Notes: generated by a model not told the origin, from the letters alone. A stretch of 64,000 bases of DNA from Pacificispira spongiicola (GCF_012926505.1 NZ_JABBNT010000001.1:434001-498000), one strand, 5' to 3'. Counted from the stretch's first letter, positions 24,806 through 33,856 are shown. Numbers and translations: made by a program.

Positions 24806-25927
24806 ATGAGCAGCACGCCCCCCCTTCCCCGCTGGGCCGATATCGGCCTGTTGCCGGTCCTGAACCTGATGATTGCGATGGTCGTTTCCGGCCTCGTCAT
24901 CGCGGCGATCGGCGAAAACCCGTTCGACGCCGTCGCCGTCATGGTGAAGGGCGCGTTCTTCTATGACGGCAGCCTGGGCTACACGCTGTATTATACGACG
25001 AATTTCATCTTCACCGGATTGGCCGTCGCGGTCGCCTATCACGCGATGCTGTTCAATATCGGTGGGGAGGGGCAGGCCTATATCGGCGGGCTGGGCGCGG
25101 GGCTGGTCTGTCTGGCGCTGGATCAGGTCATGCCCGGCTTCGTCACCATCCCGCTGGCCATCGCCGCCGCCGCCGTCTTCGGCGCGGCCTGGGCCTTGAT
25201 CCCCGCCTATCTGCAAGCCTACCGCGGCAGTCATATCGTCATCACGACGATCATGTTCAATTTCATCGCGGCGGGGGTGATGGTGTCGCTCTTGGGCGGG
25301 GTGCTGATGCAGCCGGGGCAAAGTTCCCCCGCGTCGCGGACTTTCGAACCGTCTTCCTTCATCCCCTTCATCCATGAAATTCTGAACGGGATCGGCATCG
25401 AGGCGGCGCGCACACCGCTCAATCTAAGCTTCGTCCTCGCGCTCGCCGCCTGCGTTTTCGTCTGGGTGCTGATCTGGCGGTCACGCTTCGGCTACAGCCT
25501 GCGCACCCTGGGACAGAGCGAACCGGCGGCGGCCTATGCCGGGATTCCGGTCGGAAAGACCATCGTCGTCACCATGCTGATATCCGGCGCGCTGGCCGGA
25601 ATGATGGGCGTGAACGAAGTCGTCGGCGTGAACCACCGGCTGGTTCTGAATTTCACCGCCGGATACGGTTTCACCGGGATCGCCGTCGCCCTGATGGGCC
25701 GCAATCATCCGGTCGGGATCGTGCTGGCGAGCCTTCTATTCGGCGCATTGTATCAAGGCGGGGCGGAATTGGATTTCGAATTCCAGACGATTACGCGCGA
25801 AATGGTCCTCTTGATCCAGGGGCTGATCATCCTGTTTTCCGGGGCGCTGTCCTACATGCTGAATCCGCCGCTGGCGCGGCTCTTCGCCCGGTTGAGCGTC
25901 GGTCCCCGTCGGGAGGTCCAGGCATGA
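24806..25927 (+). CDS. Nucleoside ABC transporter permease 1 (BMP type)
   Basis: This 373-residue inner-membrane protein with about eight to ten hydrophobic helices has the family segment FNIGGEGQAYIGGLGAGLV and the EAA-like loop LGQSEPAAAYAGIPVGK. It is the larger permease of the BMP-type transporter and forms the channel with the next gene product. It starts 13 bases after the ATPase gene and its stop overlaps the next start by four bases. The C-terminal cytoplasmic tail is Arg-rich. Confidence 0.92.
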   Translation: MSSTPPLPRWADIGLLPVLNLMIAMVVSGLVIAAIGENPFDAVAVMVKGAFFYDGSLGYTLYYTTNFIFTGLAVAVAYHAMLFNIGGEGQAYIGGLGAGLVCLALDQVMPGFVTIPLAIAAAAVFGAAWALIPAYLQAYRGSHIVITTIMFNFIAAGVMVSLLGGVLMQPGQSSPASRTFEPSSFIPFIHEILNGIGIEAARTPLNLSFVLALAACVFVWVLIWRSRFGYSLRTLGQSEPAAAYAGIPVGKTIVVTMLISGALAGMMGVNEVVGVNHRLVLNFTAGYGFTGIAVALMGRNHPVGIVLASLLFGALYQGGAELDFEFQTITREMVLLIQGLIILFSGALSYMLNPPLARLFARLSVGPRREVQA

Positions 25928-26898
25928 ACGAAGTCCTCCTGCCCTTTATCCTGACGCTGGACGCGACGCTGCGCCTCGCCACGCCGCTGATCCTGTGCGC
26001 CATGGCCGGATTGTTGTCCGAACGGTCCGGGATCATCGATATCTCGCTGGAAGGCAAGCTGCTGTCCGGGGCCTTTGCGGCCGCCGCCGTCTCCACCGTC
26101 ACCGGCAATGTCTATATGGGATTGGGCATGGCGATCGTGGTGTCCGTTGCCATGGCGCTGATCCACGGCTTTGCCTGCATCACCCATCGCGGCAACCAGA
26201 TCATCAGCGGCCTTGCCGTGAATATCCTGGCATCCGGACTGACGGTGACGATCGGTTTCGCCGCCTTCCGTCAGGGCGGCCAGACCCCGCCTCTGTCGGC
26301 GGATGAACGCTTCGGCCCGATCATCCTGCCCTTCGCGGACGCCCTGCGCGACGTGCCGCTGATCGGCCTGCTGTATTCCGAATTGCTCAGCGGGCATAAG
26401 CTGATCGTCTATATCGCCCTGATCAGCGTTCCCTTGGTCGCCTGGCTGTTGTTCAAGACGCGGTTCGGCCTGCGCCTGCGCGCGGTGGGCGAAGTGCCGG
26501 AAGCGGTCGACAGCGCCGGGATTTCCGTCACCTGGCTGCGGTATCGCGCGATCATCCTGGCAGGCATTCTCTGCGGTATCGCCGGGGCCTATCTGTCGAC
26601 GGCCCATGGCGCGGGCTTCGTGCGGGAAATGAGCGCCGGCAAGGGCTATATCGCCCTGGCGGCAATGATTTTCGGGAAGTGGCGGCCCTGGTCGGCGATG
26701 GGCGCCTGCCTGCTGTTCGGCTTCCTGGAGGCCGCATCGTCGCGCATGCAGGGCGTGGAATTGCCGCTGATCGGACAGACGCCGGTGGATCTGATCCTGA
26801 TCCTGCCCTACATCCTGACCGTCGTCCTTCTGGCGGGGTTCTTCGGACGCGCCGTGCCGCCGAAGGCGATCGGCGAACCTTACGTGAAGGAACATTGA
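25924..26898 (+). CDS. Nucleoside ABC transporter permease 2 (BMP type)
   Basis: This 324-residue permease has the typical GLLSERSGIIDISLEGKLL segment near the N-terminus, the THRGNQIISGLAVNILASG motif and a cytoplasmic VGEVPEAVDSAGISV loop that would contact the ATPase. It pairs with the preceding permease; the ATGA overlap shows coupled translation. The cytidine deaminase gene starts one base after its stop, which ties uptake directly to salvage. Confidence 0.93.
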   Translation: MNEVLLPFILTLDATLRLATPLILCAMAGLLSERSGIIDISLEGKLLSGAFAAAAVSTVTGNVYMGLGMAIVVSVAMALIHGFACITHRGNQIISGLAVNILASGLTVTIGFAAFRQGGQTPPLSADERFGPIILPFADALRDVPLIGLLYSELLSGHKLIVYIALISVPLVAWLLFKTRFGLRLRAVGEVPEAVDSAGISVTWLRYRAIILAGILCGIAGAYLSTAHGAGFVREMSAGKGYIALAAMIFGKWRPWSAMGACLLFGFLEAASSRMQGVELPLIGQTPVDLILILPYILTVVLLAGFFGRAVPPKAIGEPYVKEH

Positions 26899-26899
26899 G

Positions 26900-27307
26900 A
26901 TGTCGGCAAAGGACACTCTGGTCGCGGCGGCGGTCGCTATCCAATCGAAAGCCTACGCTCCCTATTCGAAATTCACCGTCGGCGCGGCCATCCTGGACGA
27001 AAACGGGACGATTCATACCGGCGTGAATGTGGAAAACGCCGCCTATCCGGTCGGCAGCTGCGCCGAAGCGGGGGCGATTTCCGCCATGGTCGCCGCCGGC
27101 GGCCACCGCATCAAGGCGATTGCGGTATCCGGCGGGAACGGTACGGCGGACGAGCCCCTGTGCACGCCATGCGGAGGGTGCCGCCAGCGTATCCGCGAAT
27201 TCGCGGAACCGGCGACACCCATCCACATTTGCGGCCCCAACGGCCTGCGCAAGACATTCACGCTGGGCGAATTGCTGCCCGAAAGCTTCGGGCCGGAAAA
27301 CCTTTAA
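26900..27307 (+). CDS. cdd: Cytidine deaminase
   Basis: This 135-residue zinc enzyme converts cytidine and deoxycytidine to uridine and deoxyuridine. It has the substrate loop FTVGAAILDENGTIHTGVNV, the catalytic Cys-Ala-Glu in VGSCAEAGA and the PCGGCRQ zinc motif, so the active site is complete. It is the small homotetramer type. Its placement one base after the permease gene marks it as the first intracellular step for imported cytidine. The stop overlaps the convergent aspartokinase gene by four bases. Confidence 0.95.
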   Translation: MSAKDTLVAAAVAIQSKAYAPYSKFTVGAAILDENGTIHTGVNVENAAYPVGSCAEAGAISAMVAAGGHRIKAIAVSGGNGTADEPLCTPCGGCRQRIREFAEPATPIHICGPNGLRKTFTLGELLPESFGPENL

Positions 27308-28746
27308 GCCGCCTGTTTCAGCGTGTCGTTGGCGACGGAGTCTTCCACAAGCCCCTTATGCAGGGCCTTGATCGCCGCATCGTGGTCTTCCTGATTGACG
27401 ACGATCTGCAAGTCTACCTTGCGCATCAGATCATGGATGGCCAGCGGTTCGACCCCGGCCTCCTCCAACGCCTGAAGCGCGGCGACCAGCATCCCCGGCT
27501 TGGCGATATTCCGGCCGATGGCGGAAACCAGCGCGACCGTCCGCGTCGAAATCCGCGCACCCGGAAATTCGCTGCCCAGATCGCGTTCCACGCGGCGCAC
27601 CGCCTTGGGCGAACCATGCAGATAGTGCGTGATCGTATTCGCGTTGGACGATTTCGCCATGATGTGGACGCGGTGCCGCTTCAGGCTGCTGAGGATCGCG
27701 GCGTCGTAACCCTTGACCCCGACCATGTCGGGTTCATACACCTCCAGAGCATAAACCGTCTTGCGGCCCGCCACGATTTCGACGCCCGGTTCGGCGGCAT
27801 CGGCATCTTCCCGGATCGCCGCGCCCGGATCCGCAGGTTCGAAGGCATTGCGGACGCGCAGCGGAATGCCGCTCTGCCGCAGGCCCTTGGCCGCGCTGGG
27901 ATGGATTGCCTCCATCCCGATATTGGACAGCTGATCGGCCACATCGTAATTCGTCGTGCGGATTGTGCGGACCTTATCCGCCCCGACCAGTTTCGGATCG
28001 GCGGAAGACAGATTGAATTCCTTGTGGATGATGGCTTCCGCCGCACCTGTCCGAACCGCGACCTTGGACATGGTCACTTCGGTATAGCCGCGGTCGTAGC
28101 TGCGGACCAGCGACTCCCGGCAGCGGCAGTACCCTGTCACGATCGGCAGTTCGGTTTCGAGATCGACCGACGCGAAGGCTTGATCCACCGCCGTATTGAA
28201 ATCCGGCAGATCCTCATCCTGACGCCAGCCCGTCAGATCGACGAAGCGGGCGCGAATGCCATTTTCCCGCAACAGCAAGGCCGTATTGTGGGCGGAATGG
28301 GCTTCCCCAAGGGAGGCCAACATCTCGCGCACGGTCATCAGGTGATCGCGGATTTGGAAGTGACCCGACGCGCAGAGGCGTTGCAGGTCGATGAGGCAAT
28401 CGCGAACACCGTCCACGCGTTCCTTCACGAAGTTGTCCGCGACGGTGCGCGCCGTGCCGTCGCCGAAGATTTCGGCGTTCACGGCGAACATCTTGGACCG
28501 CGCCTCGCTCAACGCATCGCCCCAAGCCCAGTCGCTTTCGCTATCGGCATAAAGGGCATAGACGCCGGATTCACCGGTCTTCTTATGCTCCAGCAAGGCG
28601 TCCGTAATTCCGGCATAGGCGGAAACCACGAAAATGCGGTTGTAGAGATCGGACCCGGACCGGCCCGCGATCAGGACATTGTCCAACATCGTGTCGGTGC
28701 GGGCGATCGACGTACCGCCGATCTTTTCAACAGTGTGCTGTGCCAT
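27304..28746 (-). CDS. Ectoine-specific aspartate kinase
   Basis: This 480-residue aspartokinase belongs to the Ask_Ect group, found beside ectABC genes. It makes aspartyl phosphate, feeding aspartate semialdehyde to ectoine synthesis with presumed release from normal amino-acid feedback. It opens with VEKIGGTSIAR, has the YTEVTMSKVAV and IIHKEFNLSSADPKLVGADK segments and two C-terminal ACT-like regions (ILSSLKRHRVHIMAKSS; LVSAIGRNIAKPGMLVAAL). It is the last gene of the ectABC-ask operon, ten bases after ectC. Confidence 0.93.
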   Translation of the reverse strand: MAQHTVEKIGGTSIARTDTMLDNVLIAGRSGSDLYNRIFVVSAYAGITDALLEHKKTGESGVYALYADSESDWAWGDALSEARSKMFAVNAEIFGDGTARTVADNFVKERVDGVRDCLIDLQRLCASGHFQIRDHLMTVREMLASLGEAHSAHNTALLLRENGIRARFVDLTGWRQDEDLPDFNTAVDQAFASVDLETELPIVTGYCRCRESLVRSYDRGYTEVTMSKVAVRTGAAEAIIHKEFNLSSADPKLVGADKVRTIRTTNYDVADQLSNIGMEAIHPSAAKGLRQSGIPLRVRNAFEPADPGAAIREDADAAEPGVEIVAGRKTVYALEVYEPDMVGVKGYDAAILSSLKRHRVHIMAKSSNANTITHYLHGSPKAVRRVERDLGSEFPGARISTRTVALVSAIGRNIAKPGMLVAALQALEEAGVEPLAIHDLMRKVDLQIVVNQEDHDAAIKALHKGLVEDSVANDTLKQAA

Positions 28747-28756
28747 AACGGTCCTC

Positions 28757-29149
28757 TTAAGCGGCCTCGTCGGCCGGTGCGTAAGACCCGTCGGCGCGAT
28801 GGACTTCCTGTCCGGTCACCGGCGGGTTGAAACAACAAGCCAGGACCAGCTCCGTCCCGCCGCTCAGAATATGGCGGTCATGCTTGTCCAGCGCGTACAT
28901 CGTGCCCGGTTCGATCTTGTGAACCTCGCCGGTCGCCAGGTCCTCGATCGACCCGGTGCCGGAAATGCAATAGACGCTTTCGAAGTGATGCTTGTATTCG
29001 AAGGTCAGACTCGCGCCCGCCTGGATCGTCGTGATGTGGAAGCTGAACCCCATCCCGTCATCGGCCAGCAGAAGCCGGACGCTTTCCCAGCCGTCGGCGG
29101 AAACGCGGCGGTCGGTCTGTTTCGCATCGTTGAAGTTGCGCACGATCAT
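28757..29149 (-). CDS. ectC: L-ectoine synthase
   Basis: This 130-residue single-cupin enzyme cyclises N-gamma-acetyl-diaminobutyrate to ectoine. It has the EctC N-terminus ([16 protein letters not shown]), the [21 protein letters not shown] iron-binding region and the [16 protein letters not shown] second motif. The frame is open to 29206, but the ATG at 29149 gives the exact family N-terminus; the upstream part is the ectB-ectC spacer. Confidence 0.97.
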   Translation of the reverse strand: MIVRNFNDAKQTDRRVSADGWESVRLLLADDGMGFSFHITTIQAGASLTFEYKHHFESVYCISGTGSIEDLATGEVHKIEPGTMYALDKHDRHILSGGTELVLACCFNPPVTGQEVHRADGSYAPADEAA

Positions 29150-29171
29150 TGTCTTTTTCCTTCTTCTTCGG

Positions 29172-30446
29172 TTAAGCGGCTTTAGCCGTTTGTTTGGTAA
29201 GAACACGGTCGAACGCCTCCTCGAGGATATCCAGGCCGCGTTCGAATTGATCGCGGGGGATGGTCAGCGGTGCGAGGACCTTGACGATCTCGTCTTCCGG
29301 ACCGGAGGTTTCGATGATCAGCCCCTGTTCGAAACACGATTTGCAGATCGCCGCCGCCAGATCGCCGTCGCCGGTATTGATGCCGCGGAACATGCCGCGC
29401 CCGCGCAGGCTGAAGCCGTAGCGGTCGGCAATCGCCGACAGACGATTGTGCAGCAGATCGCCCTTGTCCTGCACCTCACCCATGAAGGCGGAGGTTGCCC
29501 AGAACTTCTCCAACGCTTCACGCGCCGTGACGAAGGCATGGTTGTTGCCGCGGAACGTCCCGTTGTGTTCCGCCGGACCCCAGATGTCGTATTCCGGCTT
29601 CATCATCACCAGGGCGAAGGGCAGGCCCATGCCGGACAGCGATTTCGCGAGCGTCACGATATCCGGTTCGATCCCCATGGTTTCGAAGGAAAAGAACGTC
29701 CCGGTGCGTCCGCACCCGGCCTGAATATCGTCGACGATCAGCAAGGCACCGTGCTTTTTCGCCAAGGCGGCAATGGCACGCAGCCATTCCGGCGACGCGG
29801 CGTTCAGCCCGCCTTCGCCCTGCACCGTTTCGACGATGAAGGCCGCCGGGGCGTCGATGCCGCTGGACGGATCGTCCAACTGTTTGGCGATCATCGCCGC
29901 CGTGTCGATGTCCGGCCCGTAATAGCCGTCGTAAGGCATGCGCGTCACGCCGGACAGCGGCATCCCGCTGCCGCCGCGATGATATCCGTTGCCGGTCGCG
30001 GCCAGCGCCCCATTGGTCACGCCATGAAAGCCGTTGGTGAAGGCAATGACATTGTGACGGCCGGTCACCTTGCGCGCCAATTTCATCGCGGCTTCGACCG
30101 CATTGGCGCCGGTCGGGCCGGTAAACTGCAGGCGATAGTCCATACCGCGCGGTTTCAGAACGATATCCCGGAAAGATTCCAGGAAGGCCCGTTTCGCGCC
30201 GGTGAACATGTCCAGACCATGGGCCACGCCGTCGGCGGACAGATAGTCGATCAGGGCCTGTTTCATGTCCGGGTCGTTATGCCCGTAATTCAGGGACGAG
30301 CACCCGGCCAGGAAATCGGTGTATTCGGTGCCGTCCTCCGCGATCAGGGTCGCGTTGCGGGCGGCGGTGAAAACCGTCGGGAAGGAGCGGCAATAACTGC
30401 GGCTTTCCGATTCGACGGTGTCAAAGATGGTAGTCGGGGAAGTCAT
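29172..30446 (-). CDS. ectB: Diaminobutyrate-2-oxoglutarate transaminase
   Basis: This 424-residue class III PLP aminotransferase converts aspartate semialdehyde to L-2,4-diaminobutyrate with glutamate as donor. It has EctB landmarks: [29 protein letters not shown], the [18 protein letters not shown] metal/cofactor region and TLAKSLSG, whose Lys binds PLP. GGAGAAG precedes the ATG. It lies 47 bases downstream of ectA in the same operon. Confidence 0.97.
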   Translation of the reverse strand: MTSPTTIFDTVESESRSYCRSFPTVFTAARNATLIAEDGTEYTDFLAGCSSLNYGHNDPDMKQALIDYLSADGVAHGLDMFTGAKRAFLESFRDIVLKPRGMDYRLQFTGPTGANAVEAAMKLARKVTGRHNVIAFTNGFHGVTNGALAATGNGYHRGGSGMPLSGVTRMPYDGYYGPDIDTAAMIAKQLDDPSSGIDAPAAFIVETVQGEGGLNAASPEWLRAIAALAKKHGALLIVDDIQAGCGRTGTFFSFETMGIEPDIVTLAKSLSGMGLPFALVMMKPEYDIWGPAEHNGTFRGNNHAFVTAREALEKFWATSAFMGEVQDKGDLLHNRLSAIADRYGFSLRGRGMFRGINTGDGDLAAAICKSCFEQGLIIETSGPEDEIVKVLAPLTIPRDQFERGLDILEEAFDRVLTKQTAKAA

Positions 30447-30493
30447 GTTCTTCTCCGTTCGTTGAGATCGATTGTGGTGGAGGCTGCGCCGGT

Positions 30494-31045
30494 TTATGCG
30501 GCCTGCCGGATAACCGCGCGCTGTAGCGGCGCGATGGTGACCAAGTATTCGGTCGGTGCCTCGCCGTCGAAGTGACGGTCTTTCTCGAAATGCGCGTCGT
30601 AGCTCAGGTCCGCGTCATAGCGGTCGGCGACGGAGCGGAACAAAGCCCAGGACGCGTCATTGGACCGTGTGATCGTGCTCTGCACGCGAATCACGTCCTT
30701 ATTCCACGGGCGCTCCAGCACCCAGCGGATCATACGTCCGGCCACGCCCTTGCCCCGCATCGACGGATGCACGGCAACCTGCCAGACAAACAGCGTATTC
30801 GGCGACTTCGGCGGGCGATACCCGGACATCCAGCCCACAAGGCGGCCTTCATGCCGCGCGACGACGCAGGTATCCGCGAAATGCGAGCACTGCAACAGGT
30901 TGCAGTACATCGAATTGTCGTCCAGCGCGTTGATGTCCTGGACCAAGGCCCAGACATCCGAACCGTCGTCGACCGACGGTTTGTCGAATTGGATATCGGT
31001 ATCGGGTTTCACCGACACGTCTTCAATCAGCCCATCGCGGGGCAT
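30494..31045 (-). CDS. ectA: L-2,4-diaminobutyric acid acetyltransferase
   Basis: This 183-residue GNAT acetyltransferase makes N-gamma-acetyl-diaminobutyrate from acetyl-CoA. It has the acetyl-CoA loop HPSMRGKGVAGRMI and EctA segments NSMYCNLLQCSHFADT and SGYRPPKSPNTLFVWQVAV. I chose the ATG at 31045, which follows GGAGGAG by six bases; the frame stays open to 31111 but that stretch overlaps the promoter. It is the first gene of the ectABC-ask operon. Confidence 0.97.
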   Translation of the reverse strand: MPRDGLIEDVSVKPDTDIQFDKPSVDDGSDVWALVQDINALDDNSMYCNLLQCSHFADTCVVARHEGRLVGWMSGYRPPKSPNTLFVWQVAVHPSMRGKGVAGRMIRWVLERPWNKDVIRVQSTITRSNDASWALFRSVADRYDADLSYDAHFEKDRHFDGEAPTEYLVTIAPLQRAVIRQAA

Positions 31046-31067
31046 AACAATCTCCTCCACTGTTTGA

Positions 31068-31112
31068 TTTGGTCGTAAAAGTAATTTTATTCCCCGAAAT
31101 TGCAAGACCAAA
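31068..31112 (-). promoter_or_regulatory. ectA promoter bracketed by two copies of a 13-bp operator motif
   Basis: On the minus strand TTGGTC (31106-31111) and TAAAAT (31084-31089) are 16 bases apart, a reasonable sigma-70 pair for ectA. The motif TTTGGTCNTNMAA covers the -35 box on the minus strand (31100-31112), and a plus-strand copy lies just past the -10 box (31068-31080). A protein bound at both would block the promoter. The EctR-like MarR protein encoded next door is the obvious candidate. Confidence 0.55.
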
Positions 31113-31176
31113 GTTTGTGGATTGGAAAACCCGCCATTTATCGCCGTTTTCTGGGCCCTCCGCGCTCATAGATTTG

Positions 31177-31189
31177 TTTGGTCATCAAA
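31177..31189 (+). promoter_or_regulatory. Third copy of the ectoine operator motif
   Basis: TTTGGTCATCAAA is the most symmetrical of three copies of TTTGGTCNTNMAA in the ectA-marR gap (one mismatched pair around a central C). It lies 95 bases upstream of the MarR gene start, where it could mediate autoregulation. No clear -10/-35 pair for the MarR gene was found. Confidence 0.5.
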
Positions 31190-31283
31190 GTTTATTGGAA
31201 TTGTAAAGTTAGATATGGAAAGCAAATGAATTGGCGAAAATGCGGGATTCTTCTAATCTACAGCGGCAGATAAGGGGGATGGC

Positions 31284-31781
31284 ATGAATCAACGCAGCAA
31301 ACACGCGGTCACGGTCCTGCGCAGCATTTTAAGGGTCACCGCGTCCTATGACCGGCTGGTCACCCGCGATACCGGCTTGACGGTGTCGCAATTGCTTCTG
31401 CTGCGCATCCTGGAGGAAGAAGGCGAATGTCCCGCCGGGACGATTGCGTCCCGCATGGGGATATCCCAAGCGACGACGACCAGCCTGCTGCACAAGCTGG
31501 ACCAGAAGGGGCTGGTACAACGGCGTCGCGGCGATATCGACAAACGCCAGGTGTGGCTGTCCCTGACAAACGACGGAGTCGACAAGCTGGCCAATGCGCC
31601 GGAAGGCCTGCAAACCAAATTCGGGGAACGGTTCGAGGCCCTGGCCGATTGGGAACAATCCATGCTGGTTGCGGGGTTGGAACGGGTCGCATCCCTGTTG
31701 GACGCGGAAAAACTCGACGCTTCCGCCGTTTTGACAGCCGAAGAAATGCTGCGCGTCCAAACCGAATCAGAGGCGAGTTAG
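31284..31781 (+). CDS. MarR-family regulator, EctR-like
   Basis: This 165-residue winged-helix protein has a MarR recognition region GTIASRMGISQATTTSLLHKL and wing RRRGDIDKRQVWLSLT. It is divergent from ectABC-ask, the position held by EctR repressors in methylotrophs and other proteobacteria, so it probably represses ectoine synthesis at low salinity; that role is inferred from context. GGGGGA precedes the ATG. Three copies of a 13-bp motif lie in the shared upstream region. Its stop overlaps the convergent TetR gene by four bases. Confidence 0.85.
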   Translation: MNQRSKHAVTVLRSILRVTASYDRLVTRDTGLTVSQLLLLRILEEEGECPAGTIASRMGISQATTTSLLHKLDQKGLVQRRRGDIDKRQVWLSLTNDGVDKLANAPEGLQTKFGERFEALADWEQSMLVAGLERVASLLDAEKLDASAVLTAEEMLRVQTESEAS

Positions 31782-32443
31782 GGTTTTACGGCAACGCCGC
31801 TCAGGAAAATATCGACTGCCGCCTCAAGACGCTTGGTCGATTCCTTTTTCTCGATGACGAGATCAATCGGGCTCAGCAGCTTCTCCAACGGGTTCATACA
31901 GACCATGTCCCCCAGTATCTCGGCCGCGAGATCCGGATCAGGCACATCGATCTCGCCCCGGCGCACGGCCTCCCGCAAGATGTCGGCGACATAGGCATCG
32001 CCTGCCGCCTTCCCTTCCCGCAGCAAGGCTTCCCCCAGTTCCGGGTGGCGCGGCGTTTCGATAATGATGGTACGCAGCAAGGCGAGCGGGACGCTCAAAT
32101 CCAGCCCATGCTGTTGCGGTTCGAATACCCGCATCAACTGCTGACGAACCGGCAAGTCGTGCTCGCTGTCCTTCAAAGTCCGCAGAAAACTATTGCGTAA
32201 GCGGCGGATCACCCCTTCGAACAGGGCGATCCGACTATCGAAAACTTCATACAAGGTCCGCTTGGACATGCCCGCCGCATGGGCGATCGCGTCCATGCTT
32301 GCGCCCTTCGGGTCCTCGCTGAATAGGCGTTCCGCGGCGTCCAGGATACGGGCCTCCCTTTCCTCGCGGCTCAATTCCTGGGGGCGCCCCCGTCGGCGAT
32401 CTTGGGAAGTGTCCTGAATCGTCGTCACGCAGATTTTTCTCAT
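31778..32443 (-). CDS. TetR-family regulator, probable repressor of the RND pump
   Basis: This 221-residue protein has an N-terminal TetR helix-turn-helix (RILDAAERLF through MDAIAHAAGMSKRTLYEVFDSR) and a C-terminal ligand domain of the AcrR type. It is divergent from the membrane-fusion and RND genes, as AcrR-type repressors usually are. The ATG at 32443 lacks a good ribosome-binding site, and a GTG five codons on is an alternative. Its stop overlaps the MarR gene stop region by four bases, but this convergence links unrelated systems. Confidence 0.88.
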   Translation of the reverse strand: MRKICVTTIQDTSQDRRRGRPQELSREEREARILDAAERLFSEDPKGASMDAIAHAAGMSKRTLYEVFDSRIALFEGVIRRLRNSFLRTLKDSEHDLPVRQQLMRVFEPQQHGLDLSVPLALLRTIIIETPRHPELGEALLREGKAAGDAYVADILREAVRRGEIDVPDPDLAAEILGDMVCMNPLEKLLSPIDLVIEKKESTKRLEAAVDIFLSGVAVKP

Positions 32444-32549
32444 TCCCGGCGTTGTCCCGAACCCTATCTTGAACCAGTATTCCTGTTTGCATATTGCGCT
32501 GCATCAAAAGACTTGCGCCGCAACGCACTTCATATTAACAAAACGCTCC

Positions 32550-32571
32550 GGTTTCATAAAGTGAAGAAACC
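32550..32571. promoter_or_regulatory. Candidate TetR operator upstream of the RND genes
   Basis: GGTTTC (32550-32555) and GAAACC (32566-32571) are perfect inverted arms around a ten-base spacer, 25 bases before the adaptor ATG in the TetR-RND divergent gap (32444-32596). The size and place suit a TetR-family dimer site. Confidence 0.45.
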
Positions 32572-32596
32572 TACACCCTTCTTCGGATAGCCCGCA

Positions 32597-33766
32597 ATGA
32601 TCGACCTGCTGCAAACCCGTCGTGTCGCGACAGCCCTTTTCCTCATCGCACCGCTTTTCGCCCCTGCGGCGGCAAGCGACGCGCTGGCCCAGGCCGCCGG
32701 TGGAGAACCCCCGCCACAAGCCGTCACCGTCATGACCCTGAAAGCGCAGGAGGTCACCCTGACCGCGCGCCTACCGGGTCGTGTCGTCGCGTCAGGCGTG
32801 GCGGAAGTCCGTCCCCAGGTGAACGGCGTGATCCAAGAACGCCTGTTCGACGAAGGGGCGGCCGTGGACGTCGGCGATCCGCTCTATAAGATCGACGCCG
32901 CAACCTATGAGGCGCGCGTCGCCGCCGCCCAGGCGCAGGTCGCCGAAGCCGCCGCACGGTATACCGCGTCCCGCAAGGATGCCGAACGCGCCGCCGATCT
33001 GGTCCAGCGCAAGGTCGGCACGCAACAGGCGCTCGACGCCGCGATCTCGCAACGCGACGTCGATGCGGCGACGCTTCAGGTCGCGCGGGCCGAACTTAAC
33101 ACCGCCGAAATCGATCTCGCCCGCACGACGATCCGCGCCCAGCTGCGTGGAGTGGTCGGCCGCAGCCTGACGACCCAGGGCGCGCTCGTGACCTCCGGTC
33201 AAGCGGACCCGCTGGCCATCATCCGTGCCCTCGACCCGGTTTATGTCGATGTGACGCAATCCGCCGCCGAAATCCTGGCATGGCGGCGCGGCGACACCTT
33301 GGACAAAATTCAGGGTGCCGACACCTCCGTTTCTCTGCTGCTGGCGGATGGCGGCGCCTACCCCCAACGCGGGGAAGTGACCGCGGCGGAACCCTATGTC
33401 AACGAAACGACCGGGGTGGTGACGCTGCGCATGACCTTCGACAACCCGAACCAGACTCTGCTGCCCGGCATGTATGTTCAGGTCGATATGCCCCAGGGCG
33501 TGGTCCAGAACGCGATCCTGGCGCCGCAACAGGGCGTCATGCGCGACCGGCGCGGCAACCCGATCGCCTATGTCGTGAATGCCGACAACGTCGTGGAGGA
33601 ACGGTCCCTGACCGTCCTGCAGGCGCGCGGCAACACCTGGATCGTCAGCGAAGGATTGCAGGACGGCGACCGCATCGTGATCGAAGGCTTCCAGAAGACC
33701 GGCCCCGGCGCGACCGTCACCCCGGAAGAAGGCCTGCCCGTCGGGGCCGCCCCGGAAACAAACTGA
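32597..33766 (+). CDS. RND efflux periplasmic adaptor subunit (AcrA type)
   Basis: This 389-residue membrane-fusion protein has an N-terminal signal sequence ending near ALAQA, no lipobox, the LPGRVVASGVAEVRPQVNGVI first lipoyl half, a helical hairpin (about residues 100-165), a second lipoyl half (LARTTIRAQLRGVVGR) and beta-barrel segments (YVNETTGVVTLRMTFDNPNQTLLPGMYVQVDMP). It links the RND pump to an outer-membrane channel. No tolC-like gene follows, so the channel must come from elsewhere. It lies 90 bases before the pump gene. Confidence 0.94.
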   Translation: MIDLLQTRRVATALFLIAPLFAPAAASDALAQAAGGEPPPQAVTVMTLKAQEVTLTARLPGRVVASGVAEVRPQVNGVIQERLFDEGAAVDVGDPLYKIDAATYEARVAAAQAQVAEAAARYTASRKDAERAADLVQRKVGTQQALDAAISQRDVDAATLQVARAELNTAEIDLARTTIRAQLRGVVGRSLTTQGALVTSGQADPLAIIRALDPVYVDVTQSAAEILAWRRGDTLDKIQGADTSVSLLLADGGAYPQRGEVTAAEPYVNETTGVVTLRMTFDNPNQTLLPGMYVQVDMPQGVVQNAILAPQQGVMRDRRGNPIAYVVNADNVVEERSLTVLQARGNTWIVSEGLQDGDRIVIEGFQKTGPGATVTPEEGLPVGAAPETN

Positions 33767-33856
33767 CAATCTGGCGAACCGACGAGCGGACCACCCGAAG
33801 AAACGACCAGCGCGCGCCATACAAGACCTGCGCGCGCCACATGAAGGAACGCCATC

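Noticed and set aside
27160-28830. 556-codon open frame opposite the aspartokinase gene
   Set aside because: Antisense shadow; the minus-strand aspartokinase is fully supported by family motifs.
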